This document shows, one piece after another, positions 33,892-42,375 of a stretch of 64,000 nucleotides of DNA. The first letter of the stretch is position 1. Each line of letters starts with the position of its first letter. The position numbers and the translations under genes are program-made. The DNA lies in NCBI GenBank assembly GCA_035651815.1, contig DASRFB010000133.1:1-64000 (forward strand), read 5' to 3'. Under the pieces are notes generated by a model. It ran no database searches. It was not told the origin of the DNA and saw only the letters and a list, made by a program, of their open reading frames with translations. The stretch is from VBDM01 sp035651815. GTDB lineage: Bacteria; Pseudomonadota; Gammaproteobacteria; Burkholderiales; SG8-39.

Positions 33892-36808
33892 CGCGCAAGC
33901 GGGCGAGGCGACGCGCCTCTTCGGCGTGCGCCTGACGCCGCTCGCCGCGCGCCGTGTCGCTCTCTTCCGCGCGAACCGGCGCGGTCGATGGTCGCTCTGG
34001 GTCTTCCTCGCGCTCTTCTTCTCGAGCCTCTTCGCCGAGGTCATCGCGAACGACCGGCCGCTGCTCGTCTCCTACGACGGCCGCCTCTACACCCCCTTCG
34101 CCGTGGCGTACCCCGAGACCGCGTTCGGCGGCTTCCTCGAGACCGAGGCCGACTACACCGATCCCGCCGTGCGCCAGCTCATCGAGGAGAAGGGCTGGAT
34201 CGTCTGGCCGCCCATCCCGTACGGCTACGACACCGTCGTCCGCGACCTGCCGGGACCCGCGCCGTCTCCGCCGACGCGCCAGAACTGGCTCGGCACGGAC
34301 GATCAGGCGCGCGACGTGACCGCGCGCCTGATCTACGGCTATCGCGTCTCGGTTCTCTTTGGATTGACATTGACCGTGCTCAGCTCGATCGTCGGCATCG
34401 CCGCCGGCGCGGTGCAGGGCTACTTCGGCGGCTGGATCGACCTCGGGCTCCAGCGCTTCATCGAGATCTGGTCCGGCATGCCGACGCTCTACCTCCTCAT
34501 CATCCTCGCGAGCGTCGTGACCCCGAACTTCTGGTGGCTGCTCATCCTGATGCTGCTGTTCAGCTGGATGACGCTCGTCGGCGTGGTGCGCGCGGAGTTC
34601 CTGCGCGCCCGGAACTTCGACTACGTGCGAGCGGCGCGCGCGCTCGGCGTGGCCGACCGCGCGATCATGGCGCGCCACGTGCTCCCGAACGCGATGACCG
34701 CTGCGCTCACGTTCCTCCCGTTCGTGACGAGCGGAGCCGTCGTCACGCTCACGTCGCTCGACTTCCTCGGCTTCGGGCTGCCGCCCGGGTCGCCGTCGCT
34801 CGGCGAGCTGCTGAAGCAAGGGAAGGACAACCCGCAAGCGCCGTGGCTCGGGTTCACGGGCTTCTTCGTGATCGCGGCGATGCTGTCGCTCCTCGTCTTC
34901 ATCGGCGAGGCGGTGCGTGACGCGTTCGACCCGCGGAAGGCGCTCGCGGGCCCGAAGGCGGCCGAGGACGCCGTCGTATCGTTCGAGGCGTCGCCGGTCG
35001 ACGTCGAGTCGCCGGTCGCGGTGCCGCGACCGACGCGGAGCGGCGTCGCGCTGCACGAGCCGGCCGACGTGTCGCCGCACGGTCGATCCCGGGGCGCGCA
35101 GTCGGACGGGCCCCGCGACGACGGCACCGGGCAGGCCGAGGGACCGGGATCGCTCCTCGAGGTGCGCGACCTCGCGGTCCGCTTCGGGCGCGGACCGGGC
35201 GCGGTGGACGCGGTGCGCGGGGTCACCTTCGACGTCGAGCGCGGGGAGACCGTCGCGATCGTCGGCGAGAGCGGATCGGGAAAGTCGGTCACGGCGCTCT
35301 CGATCCTCCGCCTCCTTCCGTATCCGCTCGCGAGCCATCCGTCGGGCCGCGTGCGCTTCCGCGGCGAGAGCCTCCTCGACGCTCCGCCTGCGACCCTTCG
35401 CGAGCTCCGCGGCGACCGGATCGCGATGATCTTCCAGGAGCCGATGACGTCGCTCAATCCGCTCCACACGATCGAGCGCCAGATCTCGGAAGCCGTCCTC
35501 ATCCATCGCGGCGCCGACGCGCGCGCGGCGCGCGTCCGCACGCTCGAGCTGCTCCGCCTGGTCGGGATCCCCGAGCCCGAGCGCCGCCTCCGCTCGTACC
35601 CGCACGAGCTGTCGGGCGGACAGCGCCAGCGGGTCATGATCGCGATGGCGCTCGCGAACGAGCCCGACCTTCTCATTGCCGACGAGCCGACGACCGCCGT
35701 CGACGTGACGATCCAGGCGCAGCTCCTCGAGCTCCTTTCCGATCTCCAGCGCCGCCTCGGCATGGCGATGCTGTTCATCACCCACGACCTCGGCATCGTC
35801 CGCCGGATCGCGCAGCGCGTGTGCGTCATGCGGCGCGGCGAGATCGTCGAGGCGGGTCCGGTCGCGCAGGTCTTCACGGAGCCGCGCCATCCCTACACGC
35901 AGGCGCTGCTCGCGGCGCAGCCGCGCGGCGAGCCGTCGCCGCCGGCGCCCGACGCGCCGGTCGTCGCCGCCTGTCGCGACCTCAAGGTCTGGTACCCGAT
36001 CAAGAAGGGCGTGCTGCGCCGGACCGTCGACCACGTGCGCGCGGTCGACGGCGTGACCGTCGCGGTGCGCGAGGGTGAGACCCTCGGCGTCGTGGGCGAG
36101 AGCGGGTCGGGCAAGACGACCCTCGGTCTCGCGCTCCTCCGCCTCGTCTCGAGCCGGGGCGCGATCGAGTTCCGCGGACGCGAGATCGACGCGCTCCGCG
36201 CCCGCGAGCTCCGGCCGCTCCGGCCCGAGATGCAGATCGTCTTCCAGGATCCCTACGGGTCCTTGAGCCCGCGGCTGTCGATCGGGCAGATCGTCGAGGA
36301 AGGCCTCCTCGTGCACGGCCTCGCGGCGGGCGAGCGCGAGCGCCAGGACATGGTCGTGCGCGCGCTCGAGGACGTCGAGCTCGACCCCGCGAGCCGGCAC
36401 CGCTACCCACACGAGTTCTCGGGCGGACAGCGCCAGCGCGTCGCGATCGCGCGCGCGATGGTGCTCGAGCCGCGCCTCGTCGTCCTCGACGAGCCGACCT
36501 CGGCGCTCGACGTGTCCGTGCAGGCGCAGATCGTCGAGCTCCTGCGCCGGCTCCAGGAGCGCCATCGCGTCGCGTACCTGTTCATCAGCCACGACCTGCG
36601 CGTCGTGCGCGCGATGAGCCACCGCATCGCGGTCATGCGCGACGGGCGCGTCGTCGAGGAGGGGCCCGCGGAGCAGGTGTTCGAGGCGCCGCGCGATCCC
36701 TACACGCGGACGCTTCTCGCCGCCGCGATCGACCTGAAGGCGGCGCCTGCGGGCGGCGCGGCCGGCCCCGGACGCGCCGCCGAGCCGGCGACCGGCACGC
36801 GCGCATGA
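33881..36808 (+). CDS. YejE-YejF fusion: permease joined to a tandem ABC ATPase
   Basis: One 975-residue polypeptide combining proteins that are normally separate. Residues about 1-355 are the YejE-type permease (TMs, then coupling loop FDYVRAARALGVADRAIMARHVLPNAM). A polar linker spans about 355-425. Two complete ABC ATPase domains follow: the first with Walker A GESGSGKS near 462 and LSGGQRQR; the second (about 700-950) with GESGSGKT near 739 and FSGGQRQR. The frame is uninterrupted, with no stop or start codon typical of a gene junction inside the linker, so a true fusion is more likely than an error; a base-level sequencing slip could mimic it. It starts with GTG at 33881 overlapping yejB. 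Confidence 0.9.
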   Translation: MTSDAQAGEATRLFGVRLTPLAARRVALFRANRRGRWSLWVFLALFFSSLFAEVIANDRPLLVSYDGRLYTPFAVAYPETAFGGFLETEADYTDPAVRQLIEEKGWIVWPPIPYGYDTVVRDLPGPAPSPPTRQNWLGTDDQARDVTARLIYGYRVSVLFGLTLTVLSSIVGIAAGAVQGYFGGWIDLGLQRFIEIWSGMPTLYLLIILASVVTPNFWWLLILMLLFSWMTLVGVVRAEFLRARNFDYVRAARALGVADRAIMARHVLPNAMTAALTFLPFVTSGAVVTLTSLDFLGFGLPPGSPSLGELLKQGKDNPQAPWLGFTGFFVIAAMLSLLVFIGEAVRDAFDPRKALAGPKAAEDAVVSFEASPVDVESPVAVPRPTRSGVALHEPADVSPHGRSRGAQSDGPRDDGTGQAEGPGSLLEVRDLAVRFGRGPGAVDAVRGVTFDVERGETVAIVGESGSGKSVTALSILRLLPYPLASHPSGRVRFRGESLLDAPPATLRELRGDRIAMIFQEPMTSLNPLHTIERQISEAVLIHRGADARAARVRTLELLRLVGIPEPERRLRSYPHELSGGQRQRVMIAMALANEPDLLIADEPTTAVDVTIQAQLLELLSDLQRRLGMAMLFITHDLGIVRRIAQRVCVMRRGEIVEAGPVAQVFTEPRHPYTQALLAAQPRGEPSPPAPDAPVVAACRDLKVWYPIKKGVLRRTVDHVRAVDGVTVAVREGETLGVVGESGSGKTTLGLALLRLVSSRGAIEFRGREIDALRARELRPLRPEMQIVFQDPYGSLSPRLSIGQIVEEGLLVHGLAAGERERQDMVVRALEDVELDPASRHRYPHEFSGGQRQRVAIARAMVLEPRLVVLDEPTSALDVSVQAQIVELLRRLQERHRVAYLFISHDLRVVRAMSHRIAVMRDGRVVEEGPAEQVFEAPRDPYTRTLLAAAIDLKAAPAGGAAGPGRAAEPATGTRA

Positions 36809-37086
36809 GCGCGGCGCCGCCGACGTCCGGCGCGGTGGTGGCCGTCGCGCGCGTCGCGTTCGTGCTGTCCGCGCTCGCGACCGGGATCGCGGCCCTCGCG
36901 TTCGTCGTCGCGACCGGCGGGTGCTCCGCGATCGTCCCTGCGACCGCGGGGCTCGAGAACTGCCTGTACGTCTGCAACCGCAACCGCGCCTGCCAGGACG
37001 AGTGCCGTCGCGCCGCCGGCGTCGACGACGACGAGCCCGACGCCGGCGCGGCGGGCGCCTCGCAGGGCGAAGTGCTGAGCCGCTGA
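36805..37086 (+). CDS. Small membrane-anchored Cys-rich protein at end of Yej operon
   Basis: A 93-residue protein. One hydrophobic segment (about 15-40, VAVARVAFVLSALATGIAAL and on) ends in a GGCS that could be a lipobox or simply a membrane exit. The exposed part has a Cys cluster, NCLYVCNRNRACQDECRRAAG (four Cys), followed by an acidic tail. I recognise no family. Its ATG overlaps the fusion protein stop (ATGA), so it belongs to the transporter operon and may act at the periplasmic face. Four Cys in 21 residues suggests disulfides or metal binding. Confidence 0.65.
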   Translation: MSAAPPTSGAVVAVARVAFVLSALATGIAALAFVVATGGCSAIVPATAGLENCLYVCNRNRACQDECRRAAGVDDDEPDAGAAGASQGEVLSR

Positions 37087-37141
37087 GCAGCCCTTGTACT
37101 TGACGATTGACGCTCGCGCGGGCCGCGCGTACACCGGTCGC

Positions 37142-37546
37142 ATGCGGCTCAAGAAGCAGGTGGAGAAGCTGGTCGCTCGCGAGCGAGTCTGTCGCGTCGC
37201 GACGACGGGACGGAGCGGCGTCCCGCACCTCGTGCCGGTGTGCCACGTCGTGGCTGACGGCAAGGTCGTCTTCGCGTCGGGCGGGAAGGCGCGCAAGGTC
37301 CGGAACCTCCGCGCGAACCCGCACGCCACGGTGACCGTCGACCTCTACTCCGACGACTGGTCGAACCTGAAGGGGGTCATGATCCAGGGCCGCGCCGAGC
37401 TCATCGAGCGGGGCCCGCGCTTCCGGAAGCTCCGGAGCGCGCTCTACGAGAAGTACCCGCAGTACCCGGATGAAGCGGGGATCGAAGAGGGTGGCGTGAT
37501 CGTCGAGGTCACGCCCGAGCACGTCTTCTCGTGGGGGATGGACTAG
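37142..37546 (+). CDS. Pyridoxamine 5'-phosphate oxidase-like (split-barrel flavin) family
   Basis: A 134-residue split beta-barrel protein. It has the family start (KKQVEKLVARERVCRVATTG), the core HLVPVCHVVADGKVVFASGGKARKVRNLRANPHATV and the late VMIQGRAELIERG. Members bind FMN or F420 and act in reductions, heme degradation or as stand-alone flavoproteins; which applies is unknown. I chose ATG at 37142; a TTG at 37094 would add 16 residues not typical of the family. It is convergent with the SDR gene with 10 bases between. Confidence 0.85.
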   Translation: MRLKKQVEKLVARERVCRVATTGRSGVPHLVPVCHVVADGKVVFASGGKARKVRNLRANPHATVTVDLYSDDWSNLKGVMIQGRAELIERGPRFRKLRSALYEKYPQYPDEAGIEEGGVIVEVTPEHVFSWGMD

Positions 37547-37556
37547 CCGCGAGACT

Positions 37557-38462
37557 TCAGTCGAGGTCCTTGCCGTCCATCCCCGCGTTCTTCCGCGCGC
37601 GCTTGACGAGGTCGGTCGCGACCTCGCCGATCTTGGTCGGGTCGTCGATCGGCTCGACGGTCGGGCCGCGGTGCCAGCCTTCGGCGACCGCGAGCACGCG
37701 CCCGGACGCCTCGAAGATGCGGCCCGTCACGTGCGAGGACTCCGCGCTCGCGAGCCAGGTGACGATCGGCGCGATCCAGCGCGGGTGCATCGCGGCCTTG
37801 TCGTCCTCGCTCGCCTGGCCCATGCCGAGGTCCTCGGTCATGCGCGTCAGCGCGCCGGGCGCGACCGCGTTCACCGTGATGCCGTAGCGGCCGAGCTCGC
37901 GCGCCGCGATGATCGTGAACGCGGCGATGCCGGCCTTGGCCGCGCCGTAGTTCGTCTGGCCGGCGTTGCCGTAGATGCCGGAGACCGACGTCGTGTTGAT
38001 GATGCGCGCGTTGACGCCCTTGCCGGTCTGCTTCGCGCGGTCGCGCCAGTAGGCCGCGGCGAAGTGCGCGGGGCCGAACGTGCCCTTCAGGTGCACCTTG
38101 ATGACCGCGTCCCACTCCGCCTCGGTCATGTTGACGAGCATCCGGTCACGCAGGATGCCGGCGTTGCTCACGACGACGTCGAGCCCGCCGAACGCCTCGA
38201 CCGCCTGCAGGATCATCCGCTCGGCGCCCTTGAAGTCGCTCACGTCGTCGGCGTTCGCGATCGCCTCGCCGCCGCCGGCTCGGATCTCCGCGACGACCTC
38301 GTCCGCCGGCCCGCTCGAGGCGCCGGTTCCGTCGCGCGCGCCGCCGAGGTCGTTGACGACGACCTTGGCGCCGTGCGCCGCGAGCATGAGCGCGTGCTCG
38401 CGGCCGATGCCTCGGCCGGCGCCAGTGACGATCGCCACCCTGCCTTCACACAGTCGTGCCAT
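37557..38462 (-). CDS. Short-chain dehydrogenase, HSD17B4/MFE-2-like
   Basis: A 301-residue SDR. The cofactor motif is VTGAGRGIGREHALMLAAHG, followed by NAGILRDRM, and the catalytic Ser-Tyr-Lys are in NTTSVSGIYGNAGQTNYGAAKAG. The long loop after the cofactor site (VVNDLGGARDGTGASSGPAD) and the segment MTEAEWDAVIKVHLKGTF are typical of the 3-hydroxyacyl-CoA dehydrogenase half of peroxisomal multifunctional enzyme 2. Likely role: oxidation of a 3-hydroxyacyl-CoA or related alcohol with NAD(H). It is divergent from nothing and is followed by the convergent PNPOx-like gene. Confidence 0.9.
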   Translation of the reverse strand: MARLCEGRVAIVTGAGRGIGREHALMLAAHGAKVVVNDLGGARDGTGASSGPADEVVAEIRAGGGEAIANADDVSDFKGAERMILQAVEAFGGLDVVVSNAGILRDRMLVNMTEAEWDAVIKVHLKGTFGPAHFAAAYWRDRAKQTGKGVNARIINTTSVSGIYGNAGQTNYGAAKAGIAAFTIIAARELGRYGITVNAVAPGALTRMTEDLGMGQASEDDKAAMHPRWIAPIVTWLASAESSHVTGRIFEASGRVLAVAEGWHRGPTVEPIDDPTKIGEVATDLVKRARKNAGMDGKDLD

Positions 38463-38504
38463 GGCGACGGTCTACTGCGCCGGCCGCTCGCGACGCAATC
38501 GGCG

Positions 38505-39032
38505 CTACCTCCGCAGGTCCTCGGGGACGTCGGCTGGGGCGAGCTTTTCCAGCGACAGGAGCGAGCTCAGCGTCTCCTCGCCGCGGAAGAGCCCGTCGGC
38601 GGCGACCGGCCACACGACAGCCATGCGCATGACGACGAGATAGAAGCTGCCGTCGTCCGCCACGCCGTACTGCGCCATCGAGCGCGCCGGCATGACCATC
38701 CGCATGACGCCGTCGGTCACGACCGCGTCTTCGTCGACGACGAGGTGCTCCATGTCGTACTCGAGGTAGAGCTGGCCCGCCGCCGCGCGCTCCTCGTAGA
38801 AACGGCGCACGCCGGCATGGCCGCGCGGCTGGAATTCCGGGCCGGCGCCGTAGGCGCGGTACTCGCACTCCGGCGTGAGGGTGCGGAGCAGCGCGTCGAT
38901 GTCGGCGACGACCTCGCCTTCCATGTGCGCGAGCAGCAGCTCGAGGTTGCGGCGGTGGCGCGGGCGCTCGGTGCGGTCGAGCCGGGCCTGCACGAACCGG
39001 ATCATCTTCCGGCGGTCGATCGCGAGCGGCAT
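38505..39032 (-). CDS. NTF2-like (SnoaL-type) protein
   Basis: A 175-residue cone-shaped alpha+beta protein of the NTF2-like superfamily. Sequence features are NLELLLAHMEGEVVADIDALLRTLTP, then CEYRAYG, HAGVRRFYEERA and late strands VVDEDAVVTDGVMRMVMPAR. These proteins act as ketosteroid-isomerase-like enzymes, polyketide cyclases or small binding proteins, so function is open. It lies 42 bases upstream of the SDR gene on the same strand and may share its transcript. The ATG at 39032 has no strong ribosome site. Confidence 0.8.
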   Translation of the reverse strand: MPLAIDRRKMIRFVQARLDRTERPRHRRNLELLLAHMEGEVVADIDALLRTLTPECEYRAYGAGPEFQPRGHAGVRRFYEERAAAGQLYLEYDMEHLVVDEDAVVTDGVMRMVMPARSMAQYGVADDGSFYLVVMRMAVVWPVAADGLFRGEETLSSLLSLEKLAPADVPEDLRR

Positions 39033-39251
39033 GCGGGCGATTCTCGTCTGCGCGCCAGCCGCGGCGCAAGCCGGTCATGGCGATTCGGTGCCGTGCGGTG
39101 ATCGAGCCGCCGACGCGCCGCGATCAGGGCGTCGTGTAGCGGATGTCGAGCGCCTCGACGCAGAGGTCGGAAATGCAGGTGTCGCGAGCCGAGGCCGTCG
39201 CCTCGGGCGCGGCAATTGCCCCGTTGACGCCGATAGGCGCGATTCGACGGT

Positions 39252-40331
39252 TCAGGCGGGCAGCTCCGGCTGCAGGGGGAAGCCGTGGTTCCGCCGCCCG
39301 GGCTCGCCGTCGAACTTCTTCGACGTCTTGTAGAGCTCGAAGCGGCCGTCGGCCGCGACCTGCGCGCAGCGCTGCCGGAGCGCGGCCATCTCGGAGGGCG
39401 ACATCGGAGCGAAGCTCGCCGCGATCGCGACGTTCTGCTGCAGGACGTCGAGCGAGTCGATCCCGCTCACGAGCGTCGCAATCGGAAGCGACAGCACGTA
39501 GCGCAGGGCCTCGTTGACGGAGAGCGCTCCTTGCTTGACGGCCTCCCCGGTTCCGCCGAGGCTCTTCATCGCGATCGGCGCGATGCCGCGGCGGACGAGC
39601 TCCGGCAGGACGCGCTCCTCGAAGCTGCGGAAGCTTCCGTCGAACGCGTTCAGCGGGAGCTGGCAGGAGTCGAACGGGAAGTCGTGCGAGAGCATCTTCA
39701 AGTGGATCGCCGGGTCCTTGTGGCCGGTGAAGCCGACGAAGCGAGTCTTCCCCTGGCGCTTCGCCTCGCTCAGGGCGTCGACGACGCCGCCCGGCCGGAA
39801 GTGGAGGTCGGGGTCGTTGTCGTAGATCACCTCGTGCACCTGCCAGAGGTCGAGGTGGTCCGTCCGGAGGCGCTTCAGCGACTGCTCGAGCTGCTCGATC
39901 GCCTGTCGGCCGTCGCCGCCGTGCGTGCACACCTTGGTCATGAGGAAGACCTGGTCGCGCCGTCCGGCGAGCGCGGCGCCCATCCACTCCTCGCTCCGGC
40001 CGTCGTGGTACTCCCACGCGTTGTCCATGAACGTGACGCCGGCGTCGACGGCCTCCTGCACGATGCGGGTCGCCTCCGCCTGGCTGCCGGCCTTGCCGAT
40101 CGCGTGGCCGCCGAGGCCGAGGAGAGAGACCTCCGCTCCGGTGCGCCCGAACGGGCGCCGCTGGAGCGCGCCGCCGGTCGCGGCCGGCGGCAGCGCGCCC
40201 GGGACCGGAACCGGATCGGGTGCGGGGACGGCGGCAGCCGCCTCGCCGGTCGCTCGCATGCCGGCGAAGCGCGCGCCCGCGGCGACGAGCGCCGCGCGGC
40301 GTAGGAATTGCCGTCGATGGAGATCCTTCAC
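39252..40331 (-). CDS. Tat-exported aldo/keto reductase
   Basis: A 359-residue AKR. The N-terminus MKDLHRRQFLRRAALVAAG has the twin-Arg motif RRQFLRR of a Tat signal, so it is exported folded, with its NADPH loaded. The barrel has the catalytic tetrad pattern: Asp/Tyr in TFMDNAWEYHDGRSEEW, Lys in FLMTKVCTHGG and His in LDLWQVHEV. It starts with GTG at 40331 behind AAAGGACTTCCC, which favours this start over earlier ones; the signal begins right there. Relatives reduce aldehydes or ketones, often sugars; the substrate is unknown. It is downstream of the sugar-type ABC genes, same strand, 125 bases apart. Confidence 0.88.
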   Translation of the reverse strand: MKDLHRRQFLRRAALVAAGARFAGMRATGEAAAAVPAPDPVPVPGALPPAATGGALQRRPFGRTGAEVSLLGLGGHAIGKAGSQAEATRIVQEAVDAGVTFMDNAWEYHDGRSEEWMGAALAGRRDQVFLMTKVCTHGGDGRQAIEQLEQSLKRLRTDHLDLWQVHEVIYDNDPDLHFRPGGVVDALSEAKRQGKTRFVGFTGHKDPAIHLKMLSHDFPFDSCQLPLNAFDGSFRSFEERVLPELVRRGIAPIAMKSLGGTGEAVKQGALSVNEALRYVLSLPIATLVSGIDSLDVLQQNVAIAASFAPMSPSEMAALRQRCAQVAADGRFELYKTSKKFDGEPGRRNHGFPLQPELPA

Positions 40332-40456
40332 GGGAAGTCCTTTCGAAAGGTCGCGCGTGGCCGCGTGCCACCGCGGCGCGGCCGCGCCGCGCCACCCACG
40401 CCGGTCGCGAGCAGCAACGGCGGTGCCAGCGCTCGCGAAGCGGAGCGGAGCTGCGC

Positions 40457-41572
40457 TCAGGGCCCGATGCGCCGCCCGCCGTCCGCTTCGAAGAGGTGGA
40501 GAGCGCTCGCGGGCGCGCTCACGCGGAGCGGGATGTCCGGACCGCCCCCGAGGAGACGCACGAGGACCGACTCGACGCCGAGCGCGGCGCGCACCAGGGT
40601 TTCCGCGCCGAGCAGCTCGCACGTCGCCGGGTCGGGGCGTGCGCTCAGGCCGTCTTGGTCGCTGCCCTCAGCGGTCGCCGGCGCGAAGTGCTCGGGCCGG
40701 ACGCCCACCAACACGCGACCGGACAGCGCGGACGGATCGCACGCGGGCGCGAGCCGAGCGGACGCGCTCGCGCCGGCGCGCCACGCACGCCGCAGGTCGA
40801 CGCGCTGGTCGCCGACCGCGAGCACGCCGCCCGCGACCTCGCCCGGGACGAGGTTCATCGGCGGCGCGCCGAGGAACCCCGCGACGAACGCGTTCGCGGG
40901 CCGCTCGTACACGGCGAGCGGCGTGTCGACCTGCTGCATGCGGCCGCGATCGAGGACGACCACGCGATGCCCGAGCGTCATCGCCTCGGTCTGGTCGTGC
41001 GTCACGTAGAGCGTCGTCACCGAGAGCCGGCGCTGCACGTCGCGGATGTACTGGCGGACCGACGCGCGGAGGCGCGCGTCGAGGTTCGAAAGCGGCTCGT
41101 CGAGGAGGAAGAGGGCGGGGTGGCGGACGAGCGCGCGCGCGAGCGCGACCCGCTGGCGCTGCCCGCCGGAGAGCGCGGACGGCCGGCGGTCGAGCATCGC
41201 GCCGATCTCGAGCAGCTCCGCGACCTCCTGCGCGCGGCGACGGCGCTCGGCGCGCGCGACCCGCCGCATGCGGAGCGGGAACTCGACGTTCCCGCGCACC
41301 GTCATGTGCGGGTAGAGCGCGTAGCTCTGGAAGACCATCGCGACGTCGCGGTCCTCGGGCGGGAGCCCGTCGATGCGGCGCTCATCGAGCCGGATCGCGC
41401 CGTCGGTCATCGGCTCGAGTCCGGCGATGAGACGCAGCAGCGTCGACTTCCCGCAGCCCGACGGCCCGAGCACGGTCACGAGCTCGCCATCCGCGACGTC
41501 GAGCGAGAAGCCTTCGAGCGCGACGACGTCGCCGTAGCGCTTCCCGACGTTCTCCAGGAGGGCGCGCGCCAT
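40457..41572 (-). CDS. Sugar-type ABC transporter ATPase, UgpC/MalK-like
   Basis: A 371-residue ATPase. Walker A is GPSGCGKSTLLRLIAGL, signature LSGGQRQRVALARAL, Walker B LFLLDEPLSNLDARLR, and switch YVTHDQTEAMTLGHR, all in the MalK/UgpC form. The C-terminal part from about 245 (PANAFVAGFLGAPPMNLVPG, then VLVGVRPEHFA) is the TOBE-type regulatory domain. It is the last of four genes in this transporter: binding lipoprotein, two permeases, ATPase. Its ATG shares one base with the second permease stop. Confidence 0.93.
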   Translation of the reverse strand: MARALLENVGKRYGDVVALEGFSLDVADGELVTVLGPSGCGKSTLLRLIAGLEPMTDGAIRLDERRIDGLPPEDRDVAMVFQSYALYPHMTVRGNVEFPLRMRRVARAERRRRAQEVAELLEIGAMLDRRPSALSGGQRQRVALARALVRHPALFLLDEPLSNLDARLRASVRQYIRDVQRRLSVTTLYVTHDQTEAMTLGHRVVVLDRGRMQQVDTPLAVYERPANAFVAGFLGAPPMNLVPGEVAGGVLAVGDQRVDLRRAWRAGASASARLAPACDPSALSGRVLVGVRPEHFAPATAEGSDQDGLSARPDPATCELLGAETLVRAALGVESVLVRLLGGGPDIPLRVSAPASALHLFEADGGRRIGP

Positions 41573-42375
41573 CAGCGCCCGCTCCCCGCGAGAAGCCCCG
41601 ATCGGAACGCGGGCTCGAGCAGGATGACGATGACGAGCGCGGGCAGGACCATGATCGCCGCCAGCGCGCTCGACAGGCCGGGAAAGCCGAACGCGGACAG
41701 GTAGTAGAGGAGCGGCGGCAACGTCCGGTTCGTCACCTGGAGGAGGAGCGCGAAGGCAAACTCGTCCCAGGAGAGGAGGAACACGAGGAGGCTCGCCGTC
41801 GCGAGCGCGGGGCGCGCGAGCGGCATGCTCACGCGGACGAATGCTCCGAGCGCGCTCGCGCCGTCGAGGCGGGCCGCCTGCTCCAGCTCGACCGGCACGG
41901 CGGCGAACGCCGCCCGCAGGACGAAGAACGCGAGCGGCAGCCCGAGGAGCGTGTGCGCGAGCCAGAGGCCGAGCGCGCTCGGATCGTTGTAGAGCCCGGC
42001 GCGGACGAAGAGGACGGCGAGCGGGACGGCGATCGCGATCGACGGCAGGACGCGCGTCAAGACCAGCACCGCGTCCAGCCGCCGGCCGACGGCCGGCGCG
42101 CGCGCGCCGAGCCACGCCGCCGGGAGCGTCAGCGCGAGCGTCGAGATCACCGTCGCGGCCGCGACGCCGACGCTCCGGACGAGCCCGCCGAAGAGCTCCG
42201 CGCCGGCGAGCACGTGCCGGAAGTTCTCGAGCGTCGGCTCGTGCGGCAGCCAGGCCGGCGGCCACGCGAAGCTCTCGCGCTCCGGCGTCATCGCCTGCTT
42301 TGCGATGAGGAGGAGCGGCACGGCCGCGCTCGCGACGACCGCGGCGATCGCGCCGCCGAGGAGCGCCCGTCGCAT
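41572..42375 (-). CDS. ABC transporter permease, MalG/UgpE-like
   Basis: A 267-residue inner-membrane permease of the carbohydrate uptake (CUT1) class. It has about six hydrophobic segments, and the coupling loop is LEQAARLDGASALGAFVRVSMPLARPAL, the EAA motif that contacts the ATPase. The start ATG at 42375 shares its A with the stop of the first permease. It forms a heterodimer with that permease. Confidence 0.92.
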   Translation of the reverse strand: MRRALLGGAIAAVVASAAVPLLLIAKQAMTPERESFAWPPAWLPHEPTLENFRHVLAGAELFGGLVRSVGVAAATVISTLALTLPAAWLGARAPAVGRRLDAVLVLTRVLPSIAIAVPLAVLFVRAGLYNDPSALGLWLAHTLLGLPLAFFVLRAAFAAVPVELEQAARLDGASALGAFVRVSMPLARPALATASLLVFLLSWDEFAFALLLQVTNRTLPPLLYYLSAFGFPGLSSALAAIMVLPALVIVILLEPAFRSGLLAGSGR

